Shown here piece by piece: positions 19,851 to 44,100 of a DNA stretch of 64,000 nt. Location of the stretch: positions 5,399,001 through 5,463,000 of the forward strand of contig NC_133907.1 in NCBI RefSeq assembly GCF_964199755.1, read 5' to 3'. A program made the position numbers and the translations under genes. This DNA comes from Larus michahellis. Lineage: Eukaryota; Chordata; Aves; Charadriiformes; Laridae. Under the pieces are notes generated by a model that had not been told where the DNA came from, made no database searches, and saw only the letters and a list, made by a program, of their open reading frames with translations. Every line of letters begins with the position of its first letter. Position 1 is the first letter of the stretch.

Positions 19851-22785
19851 GGCAGGGGACGTGGGGCCGTGGCAGGGCCCTCCCGGTGCCATCCTGGCTG
19901 CCCCGCGTCTTCACAGCCATTTGCCTTTCTGTTGGGTTTGCCGGTGCTGCCGTGCTGCCACGCTGAGCGCCCTGCGGGTGGGGGCCAGGGAGGTCTCTTG
20001 GTGCTATGCCCCCCCATGCCACCCTCCTGCAGCCGAGACCCCTGTCCTACCCTGCAGTGGCCACCCCAGCTCCCCCCGGGGTTCCTCCTTGCCAAAATAC
20101 CTCACCGGTGCCTCAGCCCAAAGCAGTGGGTGCTGTGGCCCCACAGTGCTCGACCGGGTCGGCGGTGCAGGATGAGGACCGGGGGCACCCCCGGGCTGGG
20201 GGCTGTAGGGGCTGCGAGGGGCCTGGGGCATGGTGGGGCATGACATGGCCCAGGTGGGCAGCACGTGGGGACACAGGTGCAGGGGCTGCCCCATGTCTGT
20301 GCCGCAGCGGGGCCGTGGGGCTGGAACGTGGCTGCACTGGGGTGTGTGTGAGGCTCCTGTCACCCCCAGGGAGCTGGGGCAGGGGACTGCCAGGGTCTGG
20401 CCAGCCCCCCTGTGTCTCCTGTCTCCCCCTGCCTTGTGATGCCATCCATGGGGGAGTCCCCTCATCTCCATCCTTGGTCCCCCTGGCTTGAGTTTGAGCC
20501 GTGCCCCCATTCCACAGGTCCCTGCTGTCCTGTGGGGCGCAAACCCTGGCTGGGGGAGCCCCTCACAAGTGGGCACCAACCTCGATCCCCCCGGCATTGA
20601 GCTGGGCCCCCGGCTCCAGCTGGGGTGGCAGGGGATGGCTCCCCCTCATCGTACCCCCCAGTCCCCATGGGAACCGCTTCATCTCATCGGGTTTGTTTTC
20701 ACCTGAATAGTGACATTTTGTGTGACATTTTCTACCTCCGCTGAGGCCGGGGGAGGCAGGGCCTGCCTGGCACTGCTGGGGGGTGTGTGCAGGGCTGCGA
20801 GCATTCCCAGGGCTCCCCGAAGCGGGATTCACCCCACAGCCATTCTCCCCTCCCGGGTTTAGCACCGCTTCACACCTGGGAGCATTTCCATCCATCCCCG
20901 CATTGGCATCAGCACCCTCCAGCTTCCCAGTATAAATGTGAGCCGGGATCCTGCTCTCCCCTGCCTTCCCCCCTGCCTGCCCCCCTGCCTGTCCCCCTGC
21001 CTGCCCAGGGGAGCGGGGCTGCCCTGGGCTCCGGGGTTGAATGTGTCCCCTGGTCCTGCCCGGATCCGTTGGCATGTGCCCGCCCGAAGGGCTGTGCTGA
21101 ATGTACCCTGTGCCCCCCCGGGGCCAGGCGTGTCCACGCGTGTGCGTGTGCATGTGTGTGTGTGTGCAGGGGGTGGCAGGGGTTCGCAGGGCAGGGGAGC
21201 TGCCGGACCCTGCGGCTGTGCACCACCTCGGCCCCTCGCCCCCCGCACCCACGGTCCCTGTGCCTTCCCCGCACGCCCCGTGCCCCCCACGCCGGTCCCG
21301 GCTGACCCTGTGCCACGGTGCCAAGCCCTGGGCAGGGGAGTGTGGGCATCCCCGCACCGGCCCCACCATGCCACCCCACGAGGAACCCCACGAGGAACTG
21401 CGCCGGCCACGGGGAGGGCTGCTGTGGGGGAGCTGCCCCTGGGAACGGCTCTGGCTGCCACCCACTGGGACGGGGCGTGGGATCCCCGAAGGATGGTGCA
21501 GGTGCCCATCCCTGTGGCACAGGGTGGCAGTTGTTGGTGGCATCACATTGTTTTTGTTTCCCATTTCTCTGTAGCTGGAAAGCCGGGGTGACAGCAGGCC
21601 GGGGTGGGCCATCGTTGGGGTCGCTGGTGCTAACTGGTGCTAACTGGAAGCCTCGGAAACCCTTTTGGAGGAGGGTGCAAAGGATGCCGGGGGATGGGCA
21701 GCAGGCCGGGCCCCCTGCGACCTGTATCCCTCCTTCACCGCCAGTGATGGGCAGACCCCGGTGGTGGGTGCCGACCCTGCCGGGGACAGCTCTGGGCGCA
21801 GGGTGGTTCTGTGGAAGGGTCTCATTTCCTCAGGGAAGGTCAGGGGCAGTGGCCGGGGGAGCCAGGCTGAGGCCGGGGCTCACCCGCAGCCCCCGCATGG
21901 GTGCCCAGGTGGCGGCATCTCCTTGCCAGGTCCCACTTCTGGAGCCGGGGAGCCACCAGGGCTGGGTTGCATGGGGACTAGGGACCGGTGTGGGGCAGCT
22001 CACCTGGCTCCCCCCAGCCCCATCCCCTCTCCCCGTCCCCCCAAGGGCAGAGAGGAGCTGCCAGTCAGGGCAATCTGTACCCCCCCTCCATACCCTTCAC
22101 CCCTAGGGTTTGCGTGGGGACACGGGGGTTGCACTGGCAGGACAGAGGGACACTTTTCTATGCACTCAAGCCACGGTACCCTCAGCCCTGAGCTGCTGTG
22201 GGCAGGGATCTCAGCAGCGGCAGGTGGCACTGAGCCATGCGGGGGGCACAGGGCAGCCATGGGACCCAGCCCCGGGGTTCAGCCCACCCTCCTGCCACCC
22301 ACCAGGCCTGTGGTGCCACCTACCCAGCACCCCGGTGCCAGCGGCAGCAATGGGACCATGGCAACGGGGACCAAGCCGGGGCCAAGCCAGGCGCTGTGGG
22401 ATGGGGGAAGCTCCAGGGGTGCTTGAGCTCCCACTGGGGACGGGGGTCCTGGTCCTTTGGGGGGTGTCATCCCAGGGGTGGCAGTAGGGCCATCCCGGCT
22501 TCAGGGAGCGGGGAGAGGTTTGGACTGGGGCCATTCGTTCCCAGCGGGGGCTGCTGGGGGTCTCTGCCACGTCTCTGGCCCCTCCCCAGTGCCGGGACCT
22601 GGCGGCCACTGTCACGTACTGTAAATACTCTGTGTGCCACCTTCTTCTCTGGGACCCTCGGCGCGGGCGGGGGGGCGAGCGGTAGGCCGTGGTCCGTACC
22701 AAGACTTTTTTGTATACCACAAACTTTTTGTATATTTTTAATTTTGCTGCAACATGAGATATTAAATTCATTTCAATAAGCCCCG
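19851..22785 (+). other. XKR7: XKR7 3' UTR
   Basis: About 2.9 kb after the XKR7 stop with no gene-like frame. It ends in an AT-rich stretch typical of an mRNA end (repeated TTTTTGTATA at about 22704-22740), then ATTAAA at 22761-22766, so cleavage would be near 22785. It contains short simple repeats: CCTGCCTGCCCC units at about 20958-21008 and a TG-rich run at about 21128-21168. Confidence 0.6.
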
Positions 22786-23317
22786 CCTGCGGGAACCTGT
22801 CCTTGCCAGCACCTCCGGCTCATGCCCTGGGATCCGCACCAGGGCAGGATGCTGCCCCTCCGTACCGGGGTGCTTGGGGACGCTGGGGGACAGAGCAGGA
22901 GGGCTGCGGCGGTGCTGCCCATCTGGTGTCAGTGGCCCTGGCCGATGCTGGTGGCCGGCAGGGAAGGGGTGCAGGCAGGATGCAGTGTGCCGGGGAGGAA
23001 GCCGCTGGACACAGCCCTGTCCCTGTCGCCAGCGCTGCAGGGACAATCTCCTCCCTGCCGGAGGCCCCGATCCGTGGCTGACCCCCAGACCCACGGGGGG
23101 CTCAGGCTCCATGGCCGGCCGTGGGGATGGGGTGCTGGGTGCAGCTACGCGGGCTCCTGCCAGTGCCGTTCCCTGTGCCGGGGCTCCGTGTGGGCCTGGC
23201 AGGATGGGCCAGAGAGGGCCAGGAGCCTCCAGCACTGCCCCATGGTGATGGGGCTGATGTGGGGCTGTGGGGCAGCGGAACAGGCCCCAGACCCAGGGGG
23301 GAGCCCTGCGGCAGTGA

Positions 23318-27740
<4,423 letters not shown>

Positions 27741-28020
27741 GGGGGTGCCAAAACCCAGCTCCCTGCTCGCTGACACAGTGCTGCACCTCCAAGCCCAGAC
27801 GTGCCAAGTGCCCAGCTCTGCCACAGTGCCTGGGACAGGGGATGTTGTCCCCCTGTTTGTCACCATGGGAGGCGACATGGGTTTCGCACCACCCTGGCAG
27901 CTCTCAGAAGGGCTGATGGCATCGCAGGGCAGCCCTGGCAGTGGGGGAGCCCCCGGCCGGCAATGCCATGTGCTGTAATTTCTGCAGATTGCAATTAAAT
28001 GCCAGCACTGGGCGTGCAGC
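27741..28020 (+). other. CCM2L: CCM2L 3' UTR
   Basis: A short 3' UTR with ATTAAA at 27994-27999 and a plausible cleavage point about 20 bases later. No competing signal was seen nearby. Confidence 0.6.
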
Positions 28021-29130
28021 AGGTTCTTCCCTGGGGAAAGGCCATGCCAGGGTAGGGGGACTGCTGTGGCGGGGGGCAAGCTGGGGTGGGGGGATGATTG
28101 CAGCCCTGGCAGGCACTGTGCCACTGCTGGTCTGGGCACCCTGTCCATCCCAGTGCCATATGCAGGTCACTCCCAGAGCTGAGGAGCTCCCAGCCATGCC
28201 AGACTGTGCCCAGGGGATGCTTTTAGCAGTGCAGGATCCCGAGGAGCTCAGAACAACATGGGGGGCCATTGAGGGTGTGCTGGGTTGGGGGGCTGGTGGC
28301 TACAGCTAACCTGGGGGCTGGGGGATGCTCAGATGCAGGTAATGCCCTGAGCAGCCGTCCTCAATTTCTGTGAGTGACGTCCCTGCATCACCCGGCCAGC
28401 TGCGGGGCCTCCGGCGTTTCACAAAAGGAAGTTCCTGCCCCAGGATCCGGGTTCCTGCAGCCGTCCTGCCGCCGAGGGACAGGGCTGTGGTCCCTGCTGG
28501 TCAGCTGTCCCCCCACTGATGGCTCCCAGCCAACGTCCCATGGCCCATGGCCCCTAGGTAATGGTCTGCAGCCACTGTCCCATGGCTGATGTCCCCAGCC
28601 AATGTTCCCCGGCCACCATCCCTCAGGGGCTGCGGGATGGCACTACACCCTGAGGTCGGTGCGTGGGCAGGCAAATGTCGGGGTTACCGGCGGCAACTTA
28701 TTTTTTCTCTTAGAAAATTTCCATATGCAAATCCTCATGCAGGCGAGGTGCTCGCCACCCTGGCTGCTTTCTCCGCCACTCCTGAGCAAGGGCAGGGACT
28801 CAGCCCGGCCATGCCTGTCCGTGATGGTCACTGTCGCAGCAGAGACGCAGGTCCCTTTGCTGCTGCTGTCCCCATCCCAGATCCAGGGGTGCTCTGAGCG
28901 AACCAGAGCAAAGGCCGGAGCCCTGGGGGTCTGGGGAGGGGACCTGGGAAGACTTTTATCAGGGAAACACCAGGGCCAAGAGAGACACAGCAAAGCGCAT
29001 GGCCCCCCTGGCCCCTCCAAGCTGGGCTGCACAGTGCGGGCACCATGCCCTGCACCCCGCCATGCCCTGCACCCCGCTGTGTCCTGCACCCCCTCATGCC
29101 CGGCACCCCGTCATGGGGCCATGCTAAGGG
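28021..29130. other. Intergenic region between CCM2L and HCK
   Basis: Non-coding. It contains a perfect octamer ATGCAAAT at 28725-28732 and an ETS-like ACAAAAGGAAGTTCC at 28421-28435, both possible HCK or CCM2L control sites. A short CATGCCCTGCACCCC-type repeat lies at about 29043-29110. Confidence 0.4.
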
Positions 29131-29692
29131 GTTTCCTCTTTTCTTCTCCCTGGGGATGGCGAACCAGGCTCACACCGTGGCCACCCCACGCTCACCGCAT
29201 GCCCCCCGCTGCCACCCATGACCCCACGCCGGGCAGGGAAACAGCCCGGGGGGCCGCGGGTGGAGAGAAGGGCTCTGGCACCCATCGGGAGGATGTAAAA
29301 TCAACCCTGACAGCAGCCGGGCCAGGATGTCCCTGCGGGCAGCACTGGCGCCCGGGAAAGATGCTTCCACTGCCTTCAGACCGGGGGGATCCCGCTTGGA
29401 CCGGGAGGGTCCCGTTTGGTGCGTGATGGGAGTCCCTGCTCCCATCCCGGTTTGGGTCCCCCCGGGCCGGTAGAGGGAGGTATCGGCCACGCCCCCCCCG
29501 TCGGGCGGCACCGGTGGAGTCGGGTGGTCCCGCGGCCCCGGAACGGCACCGGGGGCGGGGCCTTACCGGGGCGGGGCGTGGTTTTACCGGGGCGGGGCGG
29601 CGGGCGCGCAGAGGGCAGGGCACAGCGGCGGCAGCAGCCCCGGCTCCGGGACGGCGAGCGGCACCGGGACGTGCCCCGGGACGGCGGCGGAG
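29131..29692 (+). promoter_or_regulatory. HCK: HCK promoter and first (untranslated) exon
   Basis: A PU.1-type ETS motif reads GAAAAGAGGAAAC on the minus strand at 29131-29143. Three GC boxes follow at about 29551-29562, 29568-29578 and 29589-29600. A good donor, GGAG|GTGAGA, ends the exon at 29692 and splices to 31224. The exon start is not visible; I place it near the GC boxes. The phase of the join (AG|G, an Arg codon directly before the Met) equals that of mammalian HCK as I remember it. Confidence 0.55.
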
Positions 29693-31223
29693 GTGAGAGC
29701 GGAGCGGAGCCGAGCCGTGCGCGGAGCCCCGAGGGCGGCGGGGCCGGGCAGGGGATCCCCGGGGCCGGTCCCGGGCAGCCCGGTCGGTCGGTCCCTGCCC
29801 CTGTCCAGCCGCCGCTGGCTCGGTCCTGCTCCGTGCCGGTCCCATCCCGAACCCGCTCGGTGCGGCGGCCCCTGGGGGCCCCGGGGGAGACAATGCCGGG
29901 GTGTCCCGGGAGGGGCACGATGCACTCCCGGGGAGGTGGTCCCTTATCGGTGGCCTTGCAGGGGCTGTTGGGGACTCGCCACCACCTGCCCTGCCAGCGA
30001 GGGCACGGGGCAGCAAGGGCACAGGGCAGCGGGCAGCCACGCTCTTGGAGCGATGGGCTCACCCCATCCCACCTGGTCCCCGACCCGGTCCCCATGGCTT
30101 GGGGACAGCCACATGGGCTGTGGGACGTGGCTCTCCAGGGTGGGACACCCCAGGAACAGCTGCTCCCGCCGGCATTCCCTGTGCCAGCAGGCCTCAGTGC
30201 TCTGCAGCAGGAGCCGTCGGGAAAGCCATGGCCCCCCGGTCACTGTGTGGCGGTGCACAGGATGCTGTGGGCCTGGGTGCCTGCGGGACGCTTGTACCCC
30301 CCAGAGGTGTCTGTGCTTTGTAGGGCCAAATGCTTCAACCCAGTGCAGGATGGGCAGAGAAAATACCTGCCGCAGTGTCGGCACAGGCCGTGGCTGTGTT
30401 TCAGCCAGGGGCTGCGTGGGTTTGCCAAGGGGAACTGGTGCTGGGCTTTTCTGGTGGCCAGTCCCAAGCCTGAGCCCGGGGCATCCCTGGTGAGGGGGAT
30501 GTGCTGTCTGGGACTGCTGCTGCGGCTCCTGCTCTGCCCTGGGGAGCAGGGACAGCCGAGGCTTTGGCACTCTTGGAAAGATGAGGAGTGACTGTAGGGT
30601 GTCTGGGAAGTGACAGTGACGTCCCTAGGGGACTGTGGGAGTAAGGTGGTGCTAATAATGCCTGGCCGCTCCCCCACCGAGGCCAGTGGTCCCATGCACA
30701 TCGTGGGGCCTCACTTAGCCCTGAGCTTCCTCCTTCGCTGTCACCAACAACACCTTCTCCTTTCTCTGCACTGAGGTCTCCCCCGGACAAGGGAAGTGCC
30801 TTTGCGGGGAGTTTCCCCCACACTCACTGCTTCTTGCAGCATATTTTCCTGCTGGTGGTTCTCAGGGAGCTGGAGAAAGTTGAGCATTTGCATTAGCCCT
30901 GGACTGGTAGCTGTTTGAGGCAGCTCCAACCTGGCAGAGAGCAGCCGGGCAGCGCAGTGGAGAGCGGTGACCCACAGCAGTGCGGGGGCCACGGCCACAC
31001 CGAGGGATGGCTGGGTGCCCCAGCACCCCATGGCTGCCACCCACCTCGGCTCTGATGGGGCAGCGGAGCCCTCTCTGCCCATGGCACTGCAGCTGGGTGG
31101 GCATCACCTCTCCCTGCCATGTGCCAGCCCCGTGCCGTGCCAGGCGGGAGATGCTGGGAACGGGACTGGAGTGGGGCTTTCACCTCTGTCGCAACAGCTT
31201 CACTTCCCCTCCCTTGGCTGCAG
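29693..31223 (+). other. HCK intron 1
   Basis: About 1.5 kb, GC-rich at its left end, then ordinary. Contains no coding exon or RNA gene that I can recognise. Confidence 0.5.
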
Positions 31224-31224
31224 G

Positions 31225-39502
<8,278 letters not shown>

Positions 39503-40690
39503 CTCAGGAAGCTTGGTGGAGGCAGCAGACGCCCTGCACTATGCCCGCTGTGTTAGCGGCAGCCAGCACATGCACCTCGCTCTTTCCTGTCCCACTCGTG
39601 ATCTGCCCGCGCGCGCCTTCCTCTGCCAGACTGGCCCAGGACCTAGACCCTTCCTGGTGTGGCTGGGCTGGAAGGAGGGGCAGGAGGAAGCCACACTCAC
39701 GCCAGCCCCCCCAGGGCTGCTGGACAGAGGGAGAAGCGATGCGGGGCCATACCTTGTGCCTTTCACACCTGCCTGAGTGCCCGCAAGGCAGCTGCTCCGA
39801 GAAGCGCTGGCTGGACGATGGTTGCCTGCGCTGGCAGCACCATGCAAGGAGGGCTGGGGCCAGGCCTGTTTCAGCTACAAAGGAAAAAAACCCAGATTAT
39901 TGTTTTTGTTTTTAACTCCTGAGATCTTATCGTGTTGTTTTGCAAGTGTTTGAGCTGCACTCGCCTCTGCGAAATGCCGTTACGCTCCGGGCATGCTGTG
40001 CAGCGCCCACGCCTCCCAGTCCCTGTGTGTCGGGGAAATCCCAGTGGATTCTCACACGGGCATGCTGCGATGTAGCACATTGGCTTGTCCTCAACGCGTG
40101 ACCCTGGTTTTTAAATGTCATGCGTCGCAGAAATATGTCTCTCTCCTCACTCTCCTGGGTTTCCTTCCTCAGTATTTTTCGTGGTACCCCGCTCTGCAGA
40201 GCACCGGTTTGGGTGAGGCTGTGCTGAGGAGGTGGGCAGCACGTGCTGCAGGGTATGGACAGACATCGATGGTGCTTTACAAGGCAGATCCTGGATGGAT
40301 CCCCCCAAGCTTGCCCTGGGAGGAACCTCTCCAGCTGGCCCTGGCCCAAGGAGCCCTGCCCCTCCATGGCAAAGGCCCATGGCTCCGCTCACAGGCATGA
40401 GTTCACATCTACTAGGGCACAGACAGTACCAGCAACAAACCCAGCGTTCCTTGCACACTCATTTTATGTTGTTGTTTATTTTTAGTATTTACTGATTGGT
40501 TATATAGGGAAAAGGTGGAGTATCTTTTTCAGAGTGCCCTGCACATCTTACAGGAGGGAGCTTCTGCGCCTGTCTTTCTATTTTCCTCATACAAAGAGGA
40601 AAAAACGTTGCTTCTATGTTTTTGTATCAGCTTTGGAAGCTTCTTTTTGTAATCGATAAAGTATTTATAAATCCTCCTGTCTTTCGGCCT
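39503..40690 (+). other. HCK: Probable HCK 3' UTR
   Basis: Sequence between the HCK stop and the TM9SF4 CpG island. I see no canonical AATAAA. The AT-rich end near 40610-40680 has GATAAA and TATAAA variants. An earlier end near 39920, after an A-rich and T-rich stretch, is also possible. Confidence 0.35.
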
Positions 40691-41190
40691 TTCCTCACGT
40701 TCCCCACCCCGGGCGGGGGGGGACGCGGATGGGACGAGGCTGGGGGCCCGCAGCGCCCCTCGGAGCCGGCCCCGACTGGCCCGTGGAGCGGGGTGGTCGT
40801 ACCGGAGGGACCGGGCCGGGCCGTTCCGGGCCTCTCTGCCCCAGCGCCCGCACCGAACGTGGCGCCTTGGGCCTCAGCGCGAAGGCCGCTGCCCTCAGCA
40901 AAGATGGCGGCGCGGGCTGCCCCTTCCCCGGCCGGCTCTGCGAGGGGCCGGAGACCCGCTGGTGACTGGCCCAGCGGTCTCTGTCCCGCTCCGCCCGGCG
41001 GCAGGGCTGGGCTGGGCCCGGTCCCGGCGCCGCCCGCAGCGGTAGCGCGGAGCCCCGCGCCCGGCCCGGCCCGGGCCCGCCGAGGCCGCTGTCGCCATGG
41101 CGATAAGCCCCGCAGCCAACCGCGCGCCACTTCCGCTGACGTCCGCCCCGACACGTGGATCCAAGATGGCGGCGTCGGCGGCGATGGTGA
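40690..41190 (+). promoter_or_regulatory. TM9SF4: TM9SF4 CpG island promoter
   Basis: Dense CpG sequence. Close to the start codon it has an ETS site ACTTCCG (41129-41135), a CRE half-site TGACGT (41137-41142), a palindromic E-box CACGTG (41152-41157) and a YY1-type AAGATGGCGGC (41163-41173) that includes the ATG. A second YY1-type element lies at 40901-40911. There is no TATA box. This is typical of a broadly expressed gene. Confidence 0.65.
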
Positions 41191-44100
41191 GTGCGGCGGC
41201 CCGAGCGGACGGCGGGGCCCGGTTCTGCTGCGGCTCCGCGTCCCGCCCGCCTCCTCCTCCGCCACGGCCCGGCCCGGCCAATGCGGGCAGGCGGCGCGGC
41301 CCGGGGGCGGCCCCGGCGCGGGGGGCTGTGAGGGGGATCCGTGTCGGGCCTGCACCGCGCCGGGAGGGACGCGCAGACCCCGCCGGGCCCCGCGCCGCCT
41401 CTCGCCCCGTCCCCGCGGAGTGCGCCGGGCCCTGGTTCCGCCTGGGGCCTTGTAGCCGCCCCGGGTGTGTCCCCGCGGCCCGGGCGGCGGTGTCACCGGA
41501 GGAGGGCAGGGGCGAGCGGTGTCGCGGCAGAGCCGGTGCTCGGTGACCGCCGGGCCCCGCGCTCCCTCAGCAGCAAAGCCGGCTCAGTTTCCACGATTCA
41601 CGGCGTTGTGTGGGCTGGAGGGACGCGGGGCCGGGCCGGGGGTCTCTGCCGTGGTGTGAGCGGGGGCTGCGGGGGCTCTCGTCCATCCTCTTCCCCCCCG
41701 TGCGGTTGTCTCGAAGGGAAGTGTAGTCCCGAACCAGGTGCTTGCGCCAAGTCAAGAGGCTTTTCGCGTTGCGTGGGGTTGTCACAAGTGTTTGGCAGCA
41801 TTTATCGACTTGGGGTGTGAGCAGCTGATTTACCCCCCTGGCATCTCTGTTATTGTTGAGTTATTCCCCGAGTCCTTGGATAGCGAAGGTGTTTCTGGTG
41901 GGAATGTGCTAAGGTAGATGATCATCGGTGCCACCTCACAGAGGAGAAGATGAGCTGCTGAGACGTTAAGTATCTGCCTGCAGTCTTGTAGTAGAAAAAT
42001 GGATTTTCCTCCTTGCTTTCATCGAAGGATATTTCCTTGATAATGTGTCGTAAGAATAGCTGTATGAATAAATGATGTGTGCTGATACAAAGGTTGCTGT
42101 TGGCCAGGGTGTGGGATGTGAGGTGACTCATGTAGCATAAAGATTGGCAGAAACTGGAAAGGAGATTGGAGGAGCGGAGGTTTTAATTTATTTTGCTTTA
42201 AGCATCTTCATACTCTGCTGGCTTTCTCCCAGGCAGGGAGGAGGGAGTGTCTGAGCTGGCTTTGAGAGCTGAAGATGGTCCTACTGGGAATTTCCTTGTA
42301 GCCTCCTCTTTTATGAAAGGCAGAGAAGACTGCTAACAGCTCTCCTGGTGTCAAAGGAGCTCTCTGAAATCAATGTGAATGCAGCACTTGTCTCCTTTCG
42401 AAAAGCTTTCAGTGGCTCCTCCGAGTGCAAGGGTGAGCTGGGCAGACATGCAATAAAGATGAGCTTGTCCAAACAGTTGTCAAGAACATCTAACAAGGCA
42501 GCCCTCGAAAAAGGGGGGCAAGTGTCAGGCTGGCACCTCGGAGGGGGTGAAGAGCAGGTGCCGTCAGCACTGTGCGTGTCCTGTTAATGTGCCTGAGAGT
42601 CGAATAAATGTTACGTGTGGGAGAGAGCTTCAGTTTGTTCTGTTACATGTGGATTTTTTTCCTCCCACAAAGTAGTGGATCATGTTTTTCATTCCTTTCT
42701 GTCACCGTATTAAAAAGTTTCGGTAAGTTAAACAGGATATCAGAGCTTTGTGAATCCGGATGGACAAATGGCTCTGCATAGTTTGTGTTTTCCCCATTTT
42801 TCTTCAAAACTGTCTGTGAAAGTGAGAAGCTCTTGATTGTGGCTGTTTGATGTCCCTCTGTGGAAAAGAAATGAGATGTTGTCTATCATCTCATTTATGT
42901 GATAGCCATCGTTGTCACTTCCTACTTCCTTTTTGTCCCTTTGAGCAAGTACAATTTAGTGTTCTTAAGTTCATATGTGGATTATGGAATTGTAAGGCCT
43001 AAATCAGCCTTGATACGGTACCAGCCCTATTGAAATGCTTGCAGAATGCTTGAAATTGCTACTACTCAAAGGTTTCTCCAAGTTGTCAGTCTATAGAAAA
43101 CGCTTGTCGGTAACCTGGGCAGGGATGTCCTGGATGCGAATGGCCCGGCTGTGGGCCCTCTGGGTTACGTTAGAGCATGTTGGCAGAGTGCCACAGGGAA
43201 AAGCTTCTTGTCAGCTTCCGTTTCCCCCTTCCCTTAAATAAATGTTGGAGTTCAGACTGGCAGTGGTAGCTTCGGGGACCGCGAGCTGTAGTAGAGCACA
43301 CGCTTGTGCGTGGTAATGGCATAAATGCACATTGTAGGGTCTCTTCACGCTTGGGCAGGCGGGGATTTAGCTAAGCGATTCCTCTGTTTGGCAGCGTGTT
43401 TTGTAAACCTTTTGTGAATTCGTAGAAAATGGCAATATTGTTTTTAAGTCTTTTTAAATCAGATAAATCAGAGAAACTGTGTCCTGGAATTGTTTGCAAA
43501 TATCAAGTCTAGTGATAATTATCCAGAAGTACATTCTTAGAGAGGGTTTGTGTGCAAATACCTGTTCTCCTTGCTGTGCACAGGATGAAAAATACTGTAT
43601 TAGAATCCCTGCAAGGAAGGTTTGAGTTAGTTTATTCTTACAGCTAAGTGCTTCATTCTAAAGTTATTTATGGGAATAGATTTTCAAAATCTTTCAAGAG
43701 AAATCCCACAGACTTCAGGATAGTTGCTGGTGCCTTTAGGGGACGGGTGTGCCAAGTTATGTGGCAATGGGGGGAGCGGCTGATGCCACTGCTCTGAGGG
43801 GTGGTTTTGTAGCTGTGGTTGCAGCAGTGCTGGCAGTGTCCTGCCTGCGCCCTGCCAGGTGCTCCCGGGGTGACGCTCTCTGCCTGCTCTCGTGCCATGA
43901 TTTCCCCAGGCTGCATTCTGCTGGTGCAAGAGAGGAATCTGAGTGTGACTTCTGCCAGGGTCCTGTGTGCAGAAGGAATATAGTGACATTTGAATTTGGG
44001 AGAGAGAGAGAGAAAGAGATTACTTCTGTCATTTATGTCATATCCCCCTAAGAAGGGGTCTTTTGCAAGCTTGTGTCTGCATGTACACATATAGTAAAAT

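Noticed and set aside
20563-21612. A 349-codon minus-strand frame in the XKR7 3' UTR
   Set aside because: Product is repetitive His/Gly/Arg/Pro-rich with no domain; the region is better explained as 3' UTR.
29416-30591. A 391-codon plus-strand frame covering HCK exon 1 and intron 1
   Set aside because: It reads straight through the HCK exon 1 donor; no domain is recognisable and composition explains it.
40627-41496. A 289-codon minus-strand frame in the TM9SF4 island, possible divergent gene
   Set aside because: No family resemblance and wholly Pro/Arg/Gly/Ala-rich; a divergent non-coding transcript is possible but nothing supports a protein.
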